The translations under genes were made by a program, and so were the position numbers. The notes under the pieces are model-generated. The model did not search any database. It saw only the letters and a list, made by a program, of their open reading frames with translations, and was not told where the DNA came from. A stretch of DNA of 64,000 bases from Pseudocercospora fijiensis CIRAD86 (Eukaryota; Ascomycota; Dothideomycetes; Mycosphaerellales; Mycosphaerellaceae): the NCBI RefSeq assembly GCF_000340215.1, contig NW_006921541.1, positions 3,532,954 through 3,596,953 of the forward strand, in the 5' to 3' direction. Below are positions 46,640-57,215 of this stretch, piece by piece; position 1 is the first letter of the stretch; each line of letters opens with the position of its first letter.

Positions 46640-47164
46640 ATTATCTTATACTTCGCTTATAAGACCTCGACTCTACTAGTATACTATCGATCTCCTCCTC
46701 GGTCGCTAATACGCTATCTTAATTCTTCTTCGAGTTGCCGGACTTAGTACGTATCTATAGCTATATAATAGCGCTACGTATTATAGAGAATTTCTCGTTA
46801 AAGTTTCTCTCTCGTAGGCTTACTATCTGCCTCGTAGTATAGAGGATTAAAGTGCTAATACTAAAGAATCTCCGTATAGTTAGGATACTAGGGCTCCTTA
46901 GGACCTTTATGTTTTAGGTCTAAATAGAGACGTATTATAAACGTTCTATCGCCCTTTCGCTTACTACCCGCTAGGTCGCGATATACGAAGAAACTAATCT
47001 AAATATAGCTCGTCTCTGTAATAGCCGGGTAAATATAGAGCGCTAGATTTCTACTTCGTACCTTAGATTTAGGGACGGCGCGGAGATAAAATTAGAAATA
47101 TAGCCGGTACCTATAGCCGGTAAAAGGATGCGAAAATAGGCCTCCTCCTAGGTTAATCTAACGA

Positions 47165-47823
47165 CTAAATATAATTTCTAACTAATCCGCTATAAACCGA
47201 CGCCGAATTTGAGCTAGAAGCTATATATCTTTATTTTAAAGAGTAACCCGCTTCGTATAGATAGTAAGGAGGTTTAAAAGCTTAAGCTCGGTTACGAGAA
47301 ATGCCTCCGTAGCTTCCTAAAGAGCACTAATCGCCTTAGCCGTAAATCGTATACTAGACCGAAAATCTAATATAATTTCTCGAACGAGTCGCTAGAAGGG
47401 AGTCTTAGGGATTAAAAGCTCGGTCCCTCTTTTATTTTAGAAAAGCCGGATCTAGCGAAGGGTAATAGTACCTAGTTTAAAGCGCCGCTTCTTTATCGTC
47501 GAGTCCTACCTTATTCCCTTTCTTTTAATAGAAAGATAACTTTTCTTCGCGATAGTCTTCGTCTACCTACTCTTTTTAGCCTTCTCCTATCTACTTATAG
47601 CCTTCTTGTTTTTCGGTACTGTTTTCCGAGGAACCCCCTTCCTTTATATATACTATAGAGAGCCTTACTCTTCCGATATCTCGTTCTCGCTACGGTCTCC
47701 CTATACTTAGCTTGCTTTACCCTTACCCTTTAGCCTCTAAAGATATTTATCTACGCGTTTAGGCGACGAAGGTATATCGGGAGGACCTAGAACATTAATA
47801 AGTATATAATCGTAAGGAGACAT
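47165..47823 (-). pseudogene. hAT cargo: second histone-H3-fold gene, CENP-A/H3-variant-like
   Basis: An ATG at 47823 (MSPYDYILINVLGPPDIP) opens a single-exon frame of about 215 codons with RIP stops at Gln/Trp positions. A basic tail of about 115 residues (VPRKTVPKNKKA, IAKKS) ends in KKRRFKLGTITLR.IRLF, matching H3 KKPHRYKPGTVALREIRRY. The fold follows: GTELLIPKTPF.RLVREI, then SIRFTAKAISAL.EATEAFLV, and NLLTIYTKRVTL.NKDI, corresponding to H3 alpha-1, alpha-2, and loop 2/alpha-3. A long tail and a divergent loop are common in CENP-A-type variants, but assigning it to that subgroup is inference. It lies next to the transposase on the same strand. Confidence 0.82.
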
Positions 47824-48139
47824 TAATGCTTCTTGCCTTCTAGAACAAATAGTCTTCTATTAAACCGCCTTAGTAGGTTATCGTTAGATTCGAATAAAGG
47901 ATAGTAGCTTAAGGAAGGGGAGGTAGCCGGCTTAGGAAGGCCCGAAGAGCCGAATCCTTAAGGTATATTTATCTTTAAGAATATAGGGAAAGGGAAGAAG
48001 GAGAGGAAGAGCGAATAGAGAATTAGAAATAGTCCGTAGGTAAGCGGGGTTAGTTACTATAGCAACTAGTCTGTTTAGGTCCTAGGAATTCGAAACACAT
48101 TTCGGATATATACCGGCTATATATACCGGCTATATTACC

Positions 48140-50506
48140 TTATACGTAAACGCTTCGTCTCCTTAAAGCTACTCTAAGCCTATATACGTTTCCGCTTTTC
48201 GACCCGGTATCGCCTTCTACCTCCGCCCTCCTCCTCTTCGTTATCGCTAATTAGAGTTTCGCTTAAACTAAATTTCGTATTCTCTTCGCGCTCCTAGGTT
48301 TCTTCGATCTTAAGGTTTTCTAATTCCTCGATTAACTCCTTTAGTATAATCTTTAGTAACCTACCTTAGCGATTCTAGTAGAGGAGATAGTATCGGAATA
48401 CTATAATAGATTCGAAGGTAGTAGGTAAGTATATTCGATTAAAGCGGCCCTAGTAACGAGCGATACTAAAAGACCTCTTATAGCCTATACTTACGCTCGG
48501 GATAGCGAGGACGTCCTAAGCGACCGACGCTATCGTTAGAAACTTAGGCTCTAACCGCTACTATATAGCGAGAATATCGTCTCCGAATTCGTCTAGAAGA
48601 CCGGTAAGATCTAGAGATTATTAGCCCTCTTTCCGAGCCTACGGGTTTATACTTACTCGCGCGCCGATAGAGATCGAACTCTTCTTTATTTACTTTAGTA
48701 GTTGCTTCCTCTTCTGCCTCTACTTCCTGCCTACGAAATAGGTATAATATCGGAGCCTTCTAAACCTTCTTTTTCTTTATAGGAGCTGCATTTAGACTAG
48801 TTTCTTTCCGACGCTCGTAGAACATCTTTTCTAGAACAGTCTAGTAATGCTTCGGCTATACCTCGTCTGCCTTCTATTCTAGCCTCTACTAGTATATATC
48901 CTTTTCTACCGGGTTAAGCAAGTACGTAACGCTATAGATATCCCCGAACGACTTAAAGGTAGTACTATAATATTTATACAACTTAGTATAGGAGGTATCT
49001 ATAGCTTTCGTTATAGCTATTTTCTAGGGAACGCTCTTCTTAGCTAGCTTAGCTACGGTTTCCTCGAGCTCGTTAAAGAGCTAGTTATAGTACGTAAAGA
49101 TAAGGTAGATCGTCGGTCCTCGGGTTCTTCTAATCGTAGTAGTAACCTTCGCGTAATGCTTACTAATATCGACGAGATACTCTACTTAGCGCTATTCGGC
49201 GGCGGTAAGGCCGAGCTACTTAATACCCTCGGAACTCTAATAGATCTCGAGAGCGGTACGTAAAGTAAATCCCCTCGTAACTATATAGAAAGTCGAATCG
49301 AACCGGGTCTTAACGTCTTAGGTAAAACGGAGTAGGCGCTAAGGAGGCCGCTTTTACTATCGCTTATTCTATACGATATTCTAGGTATCGGTTTTAGGGC
49401 GCTCGATTAGGTTCTTTTAAATAGCCTCGAATCGGTTATATCTCTATAAGCTCGAGTTTGTATATATTACTAGACGACGAAGCTAGAGAAAAAGAGTTAG
49501 AACTATACTAGGTTGCCGGCTATAGGTGCTAGCTACGGACAAAAGTTATACTTTATATAAAACGAGAGCGAGGCTCTCTACCTTATTCCGTCTTATTACT
49601 ATAATAAGTTTCTTAACTTTCGACTTTGCTTTATCCTTATCTAGGATCTTCTATTAGTCGTCGTTTAATAGTGCAATTTTAAGCGTCTTAAAGAGGGCTC
49701 GGATCGCGATTTAAACTATATAAGCGAGGTAGGGAAACTTCTATAGGGATGTAACTAGTAACGACGTCAGCTCCGATTTAATAGGGCTAGGGCTATTAAT
49801 AGGCTCCTCTTTATCGTTATTATCGTGCGTATTATTGTGCGTATCCGGAATCGTAGCGAGCTTAATATTCGGAAGATTAAGCTAGATTATAGTCCTTGTA
49901 ATCTCCTCTACGCACTCGACCCTATCGATATAATTAGTAATTTTAAAGATATATACGAGTAAATTGTATATATAACGCCTTATACAATGTTCGATTATTA
50001 CTAGCGTTATCCGTAGTAATCGAGATTAGTTTCGTTATTACGCTAACCCTATCTATTGCCGTATAGACAAGCTTCGCCACATCCTTACTAGTATAGGAAC
50101 CTAGAATTTTAGGGAATCCGATTATAAGTTCCTAGAGTTTCTAATCTAAATTAATAAAGTATAGTATAATCGAGAGGAAGGAGGCTCTTATAGTCCGGCT
50201 TAACTAGCTATCGATAGTAATAGCTACTTAGCGAGTATTACGGAGGATCTCCCGAATATCGTCTAACGTAGCCTCTTTATTCTTTTCGAATATAATACGC
50301 TAGGTTATTGCGCCGAGAAATAGGGGAGGGTAGTTTATAAAATATAGGTATATCTTCTATATAGACTCCCTTTCGTAGAAGTCTTCCGGAAGACCGTTTA
50401 TAGCTAGCATTTCGTTTGCTAGTTACTTAAAGTCTTCGGGGGAGAAATCGGTAGCCTTTAATCCTAGAGCTTCCTTAAGCGTAGCCTATAATAATTAGCT
50501 AGACAT
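48140..50506 (-). pseudogene. hAT transposase (RIP-inactivated)
   Basis: The frame starts at an ATG at 50506 and stays readable for about 790 codons with TAG/TAA at former Gln/Trp codons. The RNase-H-like core shows VAITIDS, a Trp position, LSRTIRASFLS and then ISITTDNASNN, the hAT D-containing motif. The C-terminal hATC dimerisation domain near 48400-48620 reads ILAI, two Trp positions, RLEPKFLTIASVA, DVLAIPSV and later RSFSIARY. A basic acidic-flanked tail follows (EEEEGGGRRRYRVEKRKR). No BED zinc finger was found upstream. It explains the 8-bp target duplications of the element and of the MITE. Confidence 0.88.
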
Positions 50507-50519
50507 CTACGGTTGATTT

Positions 50520-50600
50520 AAGTAGCCGGAATCTATAGCCGGAATCTATAGCCGGCAGCTATAGCCGGTAGCTGTAGCCGGTAGCTATAGCCGGCATTTT
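50520..50600. repeat. GCCGGC-type minisatellite upstream of the transposase
   Basis: Tandem AGCCGGAATCTAT / AGCCGGCAGCTAT units sit 15-95 bp before the transposase ATG. Related AGCCGGCAGCGT units recur at 36640, 37470-37515, 38085-38125 (inside an H3 intron), 52520-52570, 62500-62535 and 63108-63152. Confidence 0.75.
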
Positions 50601-50639
50601 AGAAGACGTACCTCTTTCTAGAACGCTATATCTATATCA

Positions 50640-51500
50640 ACTCTCCTCTCTCTTTAAGATTCCCGATATCGTTTAGAATAGAGATAGTTCGTAGGCGATA
50701 AGTTCCTATCCCCTAGTTTCGGGTATTTTAAAATTGAACCGTAGAAGTTATAGACAATTACTAGTTAACCTTTAAGTCGAGAAGTCGTATAACGGTACAA
50801 TACCCCCTCTATAAAGAACTTCTAGAATATATCCGTTCGCTCCTTACTCCCCTATCGCATCGAGTACTTCCGGAGTTTATACTCCTTTAAATATAAGTAT
50901 AAAGGGAACTATATCTTATAGACCTATTAATTAAACTACTCTATATACTCGGGTTTCTAAAGATACGCCTAGCTAGCCTTTTCGAAGATTTCCGGGTTAA
51001 TACTCGATATTCTTATATCTCCGAACAACCTTCTACTTAGACTTTATAAAGGTAAGGACTAAGTAGTAGTACCCTATAATAAATTCCTACTACTAGGATT
51101 CGGAGAGGATAAATCTAGCCCTAATCGTCGTCTAGGACTCGATAGGCTCGAAGGTAAGTATACGACCTCCTCTCGACGTTATCGCAATCTCGCTCGTATA
51201 CTAGACTGTTTCGACTATCGTCTCGTTATTACCCTTCCTAGTATAGCGCCTAGTATATATATAATATCGGTCGGCATGTTTTAAGGTTTCGTACGGTAAG
51301 GTAAGGACTTAGGAGTAGTAGATATATACTAGTAGCTATAGGGAAACACCCTTTCTTTTATAGTATCGTATCGTTAGGAATAGCTAGGTAGTAAATAGCT
51401 AGCTACCTTTTTTTTGTTTCCTAGCTACCTAACTACTAGATTTTTTTTTCCTAGCTACCCTAGCTAGCCTAACTACTAGAATTTCTTTCCTAGCTACCCT
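50640..51500 (-). pseudogene. hAT interior, possible further cargo frame
   Basis: On the minus strand part of this stretch reads as protein-like (DIRISSINPEIFEKAS, then YKIQFPLYLYLKEYKL) with RIP stops. Boundaries and family are unknown. The right part (51380-51500) is a TAGCTACCT-like low-complexity repeat. Confidence 0.35.
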
Positions 51501-51529
51501 AACTACCTAAATTTTGCCTTCTATACGGC

Positions 51530-52900
51530 GGCTCTCTCCTACTAACGGAACCGAGCTACTATACCTAACGAATCTAAGCTCGTTTTTAGTCTTAATCTAT
51601 CCTCTTTCGGTATAAGACACTCGATAAGCAAATGCTTAGGCCGAGTCTAACTACGAAACCTAAGACTAACTAATAGCTCTATTAACTAATCCTAATCCTC
51701 GAACTCCTTCCGCTTCTTAGTAAAGACCTTAAAGAGCGCTCGAGCTTCTTCGGGTACCTACGGAGTAGTCGAGATAAAGCCGTATCGCTGAAATAGGTAA
51801 TCCTTCGGAGGCTTATATAGAGATTTAGAGAATTCTAACGCTAACCTATCCTACTAGTAGCTTAGATTCCGGATACAAGCCCTCTCTGCCTTAGTAAAGA
51901 TTTTATATAGTAGTAGCACTCTGCCTTCGAGAAACGCTTTCTATTTAACTATTAGTATCTACCGGCTACGAACGCCGGCTATATATACCGAGTATAGAAT
52001 AATTACCTATATCCCTTCCTCCTATAGTAACACTTCTACTATCCCTAGATACCTAGCCCCGATCGTATTAATCGTAAGCTACTTTGCCTTTATAGACGTA
52101 AAGGCTTCGCTCTAATACTAATAAAGAAACTTCTACTCTATATCGAGGATATAAAGACGACTAGTCTCGATTCTAATCCTTACTAGCTTTTTGTAGTAGC
52201 TTTAACTATGATTTTCTAGATTAATAGGACTTATGCCTTAGCCCTTTACTAGTATCTCGTCTCTTTAACTATACTCGATCTACTCCTAGCGCTTATCGTC
52301 TATAGCGTTAGGCCCTAAGACTATACCTATTACTAGATCGACGTATAGTATCTCCTCGCTTTTTTTAGTTCCTTTATTCGTAGTATTAAGCTCTATCGCG
52401 GTATCCTAAACTCTAGTATTGTTATTCTCGGCTATCTAAATATCTCCGTTACTATCGGTCGTATCGATAGAGGTAGCGGCTATAGGTCTAAATGCTATTA
52501 GTTAACGTGTTAAAGAAAAATATACCGGCTATAGCTACCGGCTATAGCTACCGGCTATAGCTACTAGCTACGGCCGCTAGCTAGATTGACTTACGCTACT
52601 AGAACTTTACGCTCGAAAACTAGCCGCAATTCTTTCCTCCTCTTAGTCTTCTCTTAGGTTGTCTTCTTATTCTAACCTTTACTTTTTTCTATAAGCGCTA
52701 GCTATCGATAGAATGCCTTATTCCGCGCCTTTCTTCTCTTATCCTTAGCTCTTTTATCCTTATCTATCTTCTCCTTTCTCTCGCGGTCTCGTACGGAATT
52801 CTTCTTCGTAGAGTACTCCTCTTTAGTCTTGCGCTTTTTAGTTAGACGCTTAGGTAAAACAAACTCGCGGTCTTTAGTTCTATCTTCTATTTAGCGCGCG
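51530..52900 (-). pseudogene. hAT cargo: unknown gene, about 320-residue main exon plus a charged upstream exon
   Basis: The main frame runs from about 52498 (MAFRP, its ATG now ATA) to about 51530 with no frameshift, only RIP stops. Clear protein-like stretches are VDLVIGIVLGPNAIDDKR, FTKAERACIRNLSY and PEEARALFKVFTKKRKEFED. Upstream, 52610-52900 encodes a highly charged Lys/Arg/Asp/Glu segment (RDRERKEKIDKDKRAKDKRR). Between them a CCGGCTATAGCTA repeat (52525-52570) may lie in an intron, as in the H3-like gene. No domain is recognised. Confidence 0.55.
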
Positions 52901-53059
52901 GCGCGCTTCTCTCTTACTATTATAAGGGAAAGGGGCGGGGGCGTAGCGTATAGTAGTTATTATCGGTATAGGTATAGAGGAAGAAGTTAAAAGTATAAGA
53001 ATATCGCGAAGCCCTAATTATTACCGCCTACGTAACGTTATATAGGCAAGCTTTCGCAA

Positions 53060-53300
53060 CTACAGTAACTACGCCCCGGCAATAGCAACTACGCCCTAGT
53101 AACGGCAACTACGCCCTAGCAACGGTAACTACGCCCTAGCAACGGTAATAAAGCGTAGCAAATATAACCTAGTAACTATTATAGCCGGTAATCGTAGCCG
53201 GCAGTCGAACAAGAGTGTCCTTATAGCAAAACCACGCCCTAGCAACGGCAACTACGCCCTAGCAACGGCAACTACGCCCTAGCAACGGTAAAAGAGCGTA
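53060..53300. repeat. Tandem ACTACGCCCTAGCAACGG repeats near the right end of hAT copy 1
   Basis: Two clusters (about 53063-53145 and 53225-53295) of 18-bp units ACTACGCCCTAGCAACGG, each followed by a similar TAGTAACTATTATAGCCGG spacer. They may be subterminal transposase-binding repeats; that is inference. Confidence 0.75.
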
Positions 53301-53518
53301 GTAAATATAATAGAGTTACTATTATAGCCGGCAATCGTAGCCGGTAGTCGAATAAGAGTATCCCGATAGTAAAACTAATATAGTCTCTAGTTTAAACTAG
53401 GAATCTATATAGTTCGAAAAAACTAAACCGGAACTAGGGAGCTAGTTCGCCGCTAAGAAACCAAACTATATACGTTTAGTAGTTCGGAAACCGAACTACT
53501 ACGGGGTCTAATAATTTT

Positions 53519-56500
53519 AGCTCGGAGTCCTAAAACTTAACACGAGATACGACTACGAGCATTTCCTTATCGTAGATATCGTAATTAATCTCCGCTTTGT
53601 TTAGTTTCTTCGAAAAGAAGCCTACCGGTCGGCGGATTCCCGCCTTTTCTTAGATAAGGGCGCCCCTAATCGCGAACCCGCTATAATCCGTCTTAAGGAA
53701 GGTAGGAAGGGACGGGTCCTACTAGGTAAGTACCGAGGCGCGGTAGAATTTGTCCTTTAGCGTCTCGAACGCTTTATCCTATTCTTCTCCCTAGGAAAAC
53801 GGGGTTCCCTTACTAGTAAGCGCGGTTAAAGGTACGGAGATCTTAGAATAGTTCGGTACGAATATACGGTAGTAGTTCGTAAATCCTAAGAAACGACGAA
53901 CTTCCTTTTAGGTCTTAGGTGCTACCTATTTTTGTACGGCTTCTACCTTTTCGGGGTCGGCTAACACTCCTCCTCCGTCGGCGTAGACGATAAATCCTAG
54001 GTACTTAATCTTTTTCTAAGCGAACTCGCTCTTTTTAATATCGAGGTAAAGGCCTCCGTCCTAAAGCTTCTTAAAAACCGCCCTTACTTTACGGAAATAG
54101 TCTTCCTTCGACCCGCTCGAGTAGATAACTACGTCGTCTATATACGCTAATATAAAGTCGTCTAGATACTCCCGTAGGAGAGTGTTAATATACCGTTAAA
54201 ATATAGCTAGGGCTCCGAACAAACTAAACGGGTATACTAGCTATTCGAACGAGCCTAGCCTAGTCCGGAAGGCCGTCTTATACTCGTATCCTTTTGCTAT
54301 TCTAATCTTGTAAAAGGCCGAGACTACGTTAACCTTAGTTAACTACCGGGCCTCCGTTAGGTTCCTTATAGTGTCCGGGATTAGTAGAAGGGGATATCTA
54401 TCTTACTTCGTTAGAGCGTTAAGCGCCCTATAGTCGTAGTAGAACCGGAGCCTACCGCTAGGTTTCTTAATAAATAATATAGGCGCCGCTACCTCGGAGT
54501 TCGCGGGTCTAATAAATCCCTTCTTTAGGAGTTCGTTAAGTAACTTTCGTAAGACTAAGAGCTCCTATTTCGATATACTATAGAGCGGGCCCTAGGGGAG
54601 CTACGGCTAGGATCCGTTTAGGTTTTTACGGAGTTCTATTATATAGTCGATACTAGGGCGATAGGGCGCTAACTTATCGGCTTCCCTTTAATAAAATAGC
54701 GCGGCTATATTACGAACCTCCGGAGGTAGCTTTTTCTTTAGCTCCTCGATCGTCGGATATTCTTTTATCTTTAGGGCCTTTTTAATATCCTTGGCGATTA
54801 TAGCGGTAAGTAGGCTCTTAGTAGCGTCGATCGTAGCGATATTCCCGCTTATATCGAATTCGCGGTAGTAACGCCCTTCGTTAACCTAATACCGGGCCCT
54901 CCCGTAATAGTACCGACGCTTTTCGGGCGCGGTCCTAACCTTATTATATACCTTCTATAGATTCCCTAGAATAAGGGGGAAGGCTAATCCCGGTACGACG
55001 TAAGCGTATACTATCTACCGGAACCTATTAATTTCTATCTAGAAGGCGACGACTCCGACAATCTTCGCGTCCTATATTATAGACGACGCTCCTTTTACTT
55101 CTCGGGACTCTCGGCTAATATAGCTAAGCCTAAGGCCTTTAGCTAGGCCCGTATTAATTATAGCGTAGTACTAGTATCCTTCGTCGATAAGAGTAGAAGT
55201 TCCGACGTTATTTTCGAGGACTATATCGGTATATATAAGGTTCCTGTTTATATGCTTTTTAACTTCTTCCTATTTCCTTACCTATACTTTATCTACTCTC
55301 GACTCCTAACTCTAAGCGAGAGTTACTCTTTTCCCGAGTCGGAACTACTTAAGTCCGACTAATCCTCCGCGTCTTCTAGTATAGATTATACGGAGGTAAC
55401 GCTAATCTTAGTAGGTTAAACCGGCGGTATATATAGGTAGTCGCGAATATAGTACCCGCTCGCTCCGTAGCGGAAGTAGAGCCTTTTCTCCTTACGTCTC
55501 TCTCTCTTTATAGAGTCGACCTATTTAGCCCTAGGCTTCCTTACTATTCCTTATTAATCTCCGCGGTTCTTCTTATAGAAGGCGTTTGTTTAGGCGGGGT
55601 TTATAACTACGTCCCTATCGGAGTCGACCTTCGAGTTCGCCGCGGGAGCCGTATAGGGTAGGATAACTACTAAAGGGCTCGTAGTCTCCTTCTTCCTTTC
55701 TTACTAGCGTTTCGTAGCCTATTTAAACTAGTCTGTCGATTCGAGGTTTATTATAATTCGCTCGACTTCCTCTATATAGAGGTAGTAATTCTTAATCTTT
55801 AGTACGGCGGCGGTATAAGTCTTAGCCGCGTTCGAGAAGGTATTCTTTAAGTATCCGATTTTTATATCGTCGGTCTAGCGGTCTCCGCCTACGCTTAGTA
55901 GGAGGCTGTCGAATTCTAGCTAGTAGTTGTACTAGGGTTATTCCTAAGTATATCTTAGGGCTTAGAGTTGCTCTAGCGCCTTAGCGGCTTCGTTACTATC
56001 CGCGAATACGTCCTCGAGTTGCTAGAAGAAAGCCTCGGGATCCTTTCCTTTCGTAAGGCTTCCTTTTTCCTAGAAGTAGCGTATTCTAGCGCGTTCCTTC
56101 GCCGGTAGGGTATCGTAGATAGTATCCTAGTAGTAATCTTCGGAGAGCTTTAGTTTTAACCCGGAACGAACTCGGTACGAACTTCTTAGTCGTAGTAGAT
56201 AGTCCCGAAACGTCTTAGCTTTTCTGTTCTACGATAGTAGCTTCTATTCGCGTAACGCCGTTACGTTTTAGCCGGTAGCTAAGAGGGTTTCTAGGAGTCC
56301 TTTTAGGATCTCGTTCGTAGACTAGTCTCGCGTCGTACTAGGTTCGGTAGACCCGGCCTAGCGAGATACTTCCGCCTATTAGAGCGTAGAGCGCGTAGCT
56401 TATAGCTAGGCTTCTATTGTCTATTGCCTAGTATAGAGACTCTCGAAGGCGCGATAAATCTTATCCCTAGTTATCTTAGGCGTAGTAGGGGCAGCGTTCC

Positions 56501-56547
56501 CCTAGCCTTCTTACTTAGGTTCCTAGTAAACCTTAGCGTTTCCTATA
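53519..56547 (-). pseudogene. Gypsy B gag, protease, reverse transcriptase and RNase H remnant
   Basis: Minus-strand reading gives a gag zinc knuckle near 55400-55480 (GASGHYIRD-like, with Cys and His changed to Tyr). Reverse transcriptase follows near 54440-54500 ([18 protein letters not shown]), with catalytic YIDDV near 54125-54160, and then RNase H towards 53520. RIP stops interrupt every domain. The reverse transcriptase active-site codons are intact, but the gene as a whole is dead. Confidence 0.82.
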
Positions 56548-56555
56548 ATAAAGAT

Positions 56556-56948
56556 TAGACCCCGCAGTAGTTCGGTTTGCGAACTATAGAACGTATATAG
56601 TTTGGTTTCTTAGCGGTACCCCTCCGGTTTGGTTCCGGTTTGGTTTTTTACCCCGCTAGTCTAAGCTAGTTTCCGAGAAAATCCGACTAAACTACGACGA
56701 TATACGACGACATGCGACGACCTCGGATTCAGTCCCGGACGCGATAGGGGCCCTATATTGTATACGCTATACGATTGCATCTGTGTTTCGGGCCATTTAG
56801 ACGTGTTTTAGGATAGGTTTTTGTCCGTGGCCGGCACGTGGCCGGCAAACCGGTCCGTGCACCGGTTGCTTAGCAAACCAAACTAAACTAAACTAGAATT
56901 TCGGCTTAGCAAACCAAACCAACCTAACCCGGACCACTGCGGGGTCTA
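56556..56948 (-). mobile_element. hAT MITE, 393 bp, internal-deletion derivative of the giant hAT
   Basis: Terminal inverted repeats TAGACCCCGCAGTAGTTCGG / CCACTGCGGGGTCTA and an exact 8-bp duplication ATAAAGAT (56548-56555 and 56949-56956) define it. Its left ~80 bp match the right end of the giant hAT and its right ~100 bp match the left end, so it is reversed and deleted internally. It has no ORF. Unlike its surroundings it keeps many CA and TG dinucleotides, so it largely escaped RIP. Confidence 0.93.
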
Positions 56949-56965
56949 ATAAAGATCGAACCTAA

Positions 56966-57152
56966 TATTATAGGTAAGTAACGCGTACGTAGATGCTAGA
57001 TATAAGACTTAATAGGTTCGATAAAGAGCTAAGTCTATCTATGTAAATCCGAATAGTTTTATATAGTACGCTAAGCGCTAAGCAGTAGGTTAGAGTCGCG
57101 TAGGCCGAATGCCTAAGGCTAGCGCTTTCTACCTAGGGCGTAGCCCTTTATA
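56966..57152 (-). repeat. 5' LTR of Gypsy B
   Basis: Partner of the repeat at 25796, the same 187-bp length. The adjoining interior on the minus strand starts TTAGGTTCGATC, a possible RIP-altered primer-binding site. Confidence 0.9.
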
Positions 57153-57215
57153 CTAGGCTTACTAGGCTTACTAGGCTTACAAGGCTTACTAGGCTTACTA
57201 GGCTTACCTAAATCG
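57153..57215. repeat. CTAGGCTTA tandem array (right half)
   Basis: Continuation of the array at 25700-25795 beyond Gypsy B. The first CTAGG is the target duplication. Confidence 0.8.

Larger units (their letters stand above)
38951..46795 (+). repeat. Tandem duplication of about 355 bp in the hAT, second unit interrupted by Gypsy A copy 3
   Basis: Unit 1 (38951-39308) starts AATTCAACTCCGCC. Unit 2 starts AATTAACTCCGCC at 39309, breaks at 39527 and resumes at 46640/46645 after the Gypsy. Both units end in TATAGAGAATT. Confidence 0.8.
36453..53510 (-). mobile_element. Giant hAT DNA transposon, copy 1, with cargo genes (about 9.9 kb without the nested Gypsy)
   Basis: Terminal inverted repeats TAGACCCCGTAGTAGTTCGG / CCGAACTACTACGGGGTCTA bound the element. 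An exact 8-bp duplication ATAATTTT (36445-36452 and 53511-53518) is the hAT hallmark. It sits inside Gypsy B between RNase H and integrase. On the minus strand it encodes a hAT transposase (about 48.1-50.5 kb). It also carries at least four other genes or frames, including two histone-H3-fold genes. Subterminal regions repeat TTGGTTTGCTAAG and GTTTGGTTT motifs. A second copy starts at 61462. Typical hAT elements are about 2.5-5 kb (family knowledge), so this one is exceptionally large. Confidence 0.93.
25796..57152 (-). mobile_element. Ty3/Gypsy chromodomain retrotransposon, family B, split by three later insertions
   Basis: The 187-bp LTRs at 25796-25982 and 56966-57152 are nearly identical and flanked by the 5-bp duplication CTAGG (25791-25795 and 57153-57157). 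The interior on the minus strand reads gag, reverse transcriptase, RNase H, integrase, chromodomain. A purine-rich tract (GAGGAGGAGGACGGGGG) precedes the 3' (left) LTR. Removing Gypsy A copy 2, the hAT and the MITE with their duplications leaves about 6.74 kb, a normal Gypsy length. Remaining segments are 25796-26686, 33833-36452, 53519-56555 and 56957-57152. Confidence 0.92.

Noticed and set aside
36453..53510. Reading the giant element as a Starship or other tyrosine-recombinase cargo element
   Set aside because: It has inverted repeats, an exact 8-bp target duplication and an hATC-domain transposase, and I saw no tyrosine-recombinase (captain) gene.
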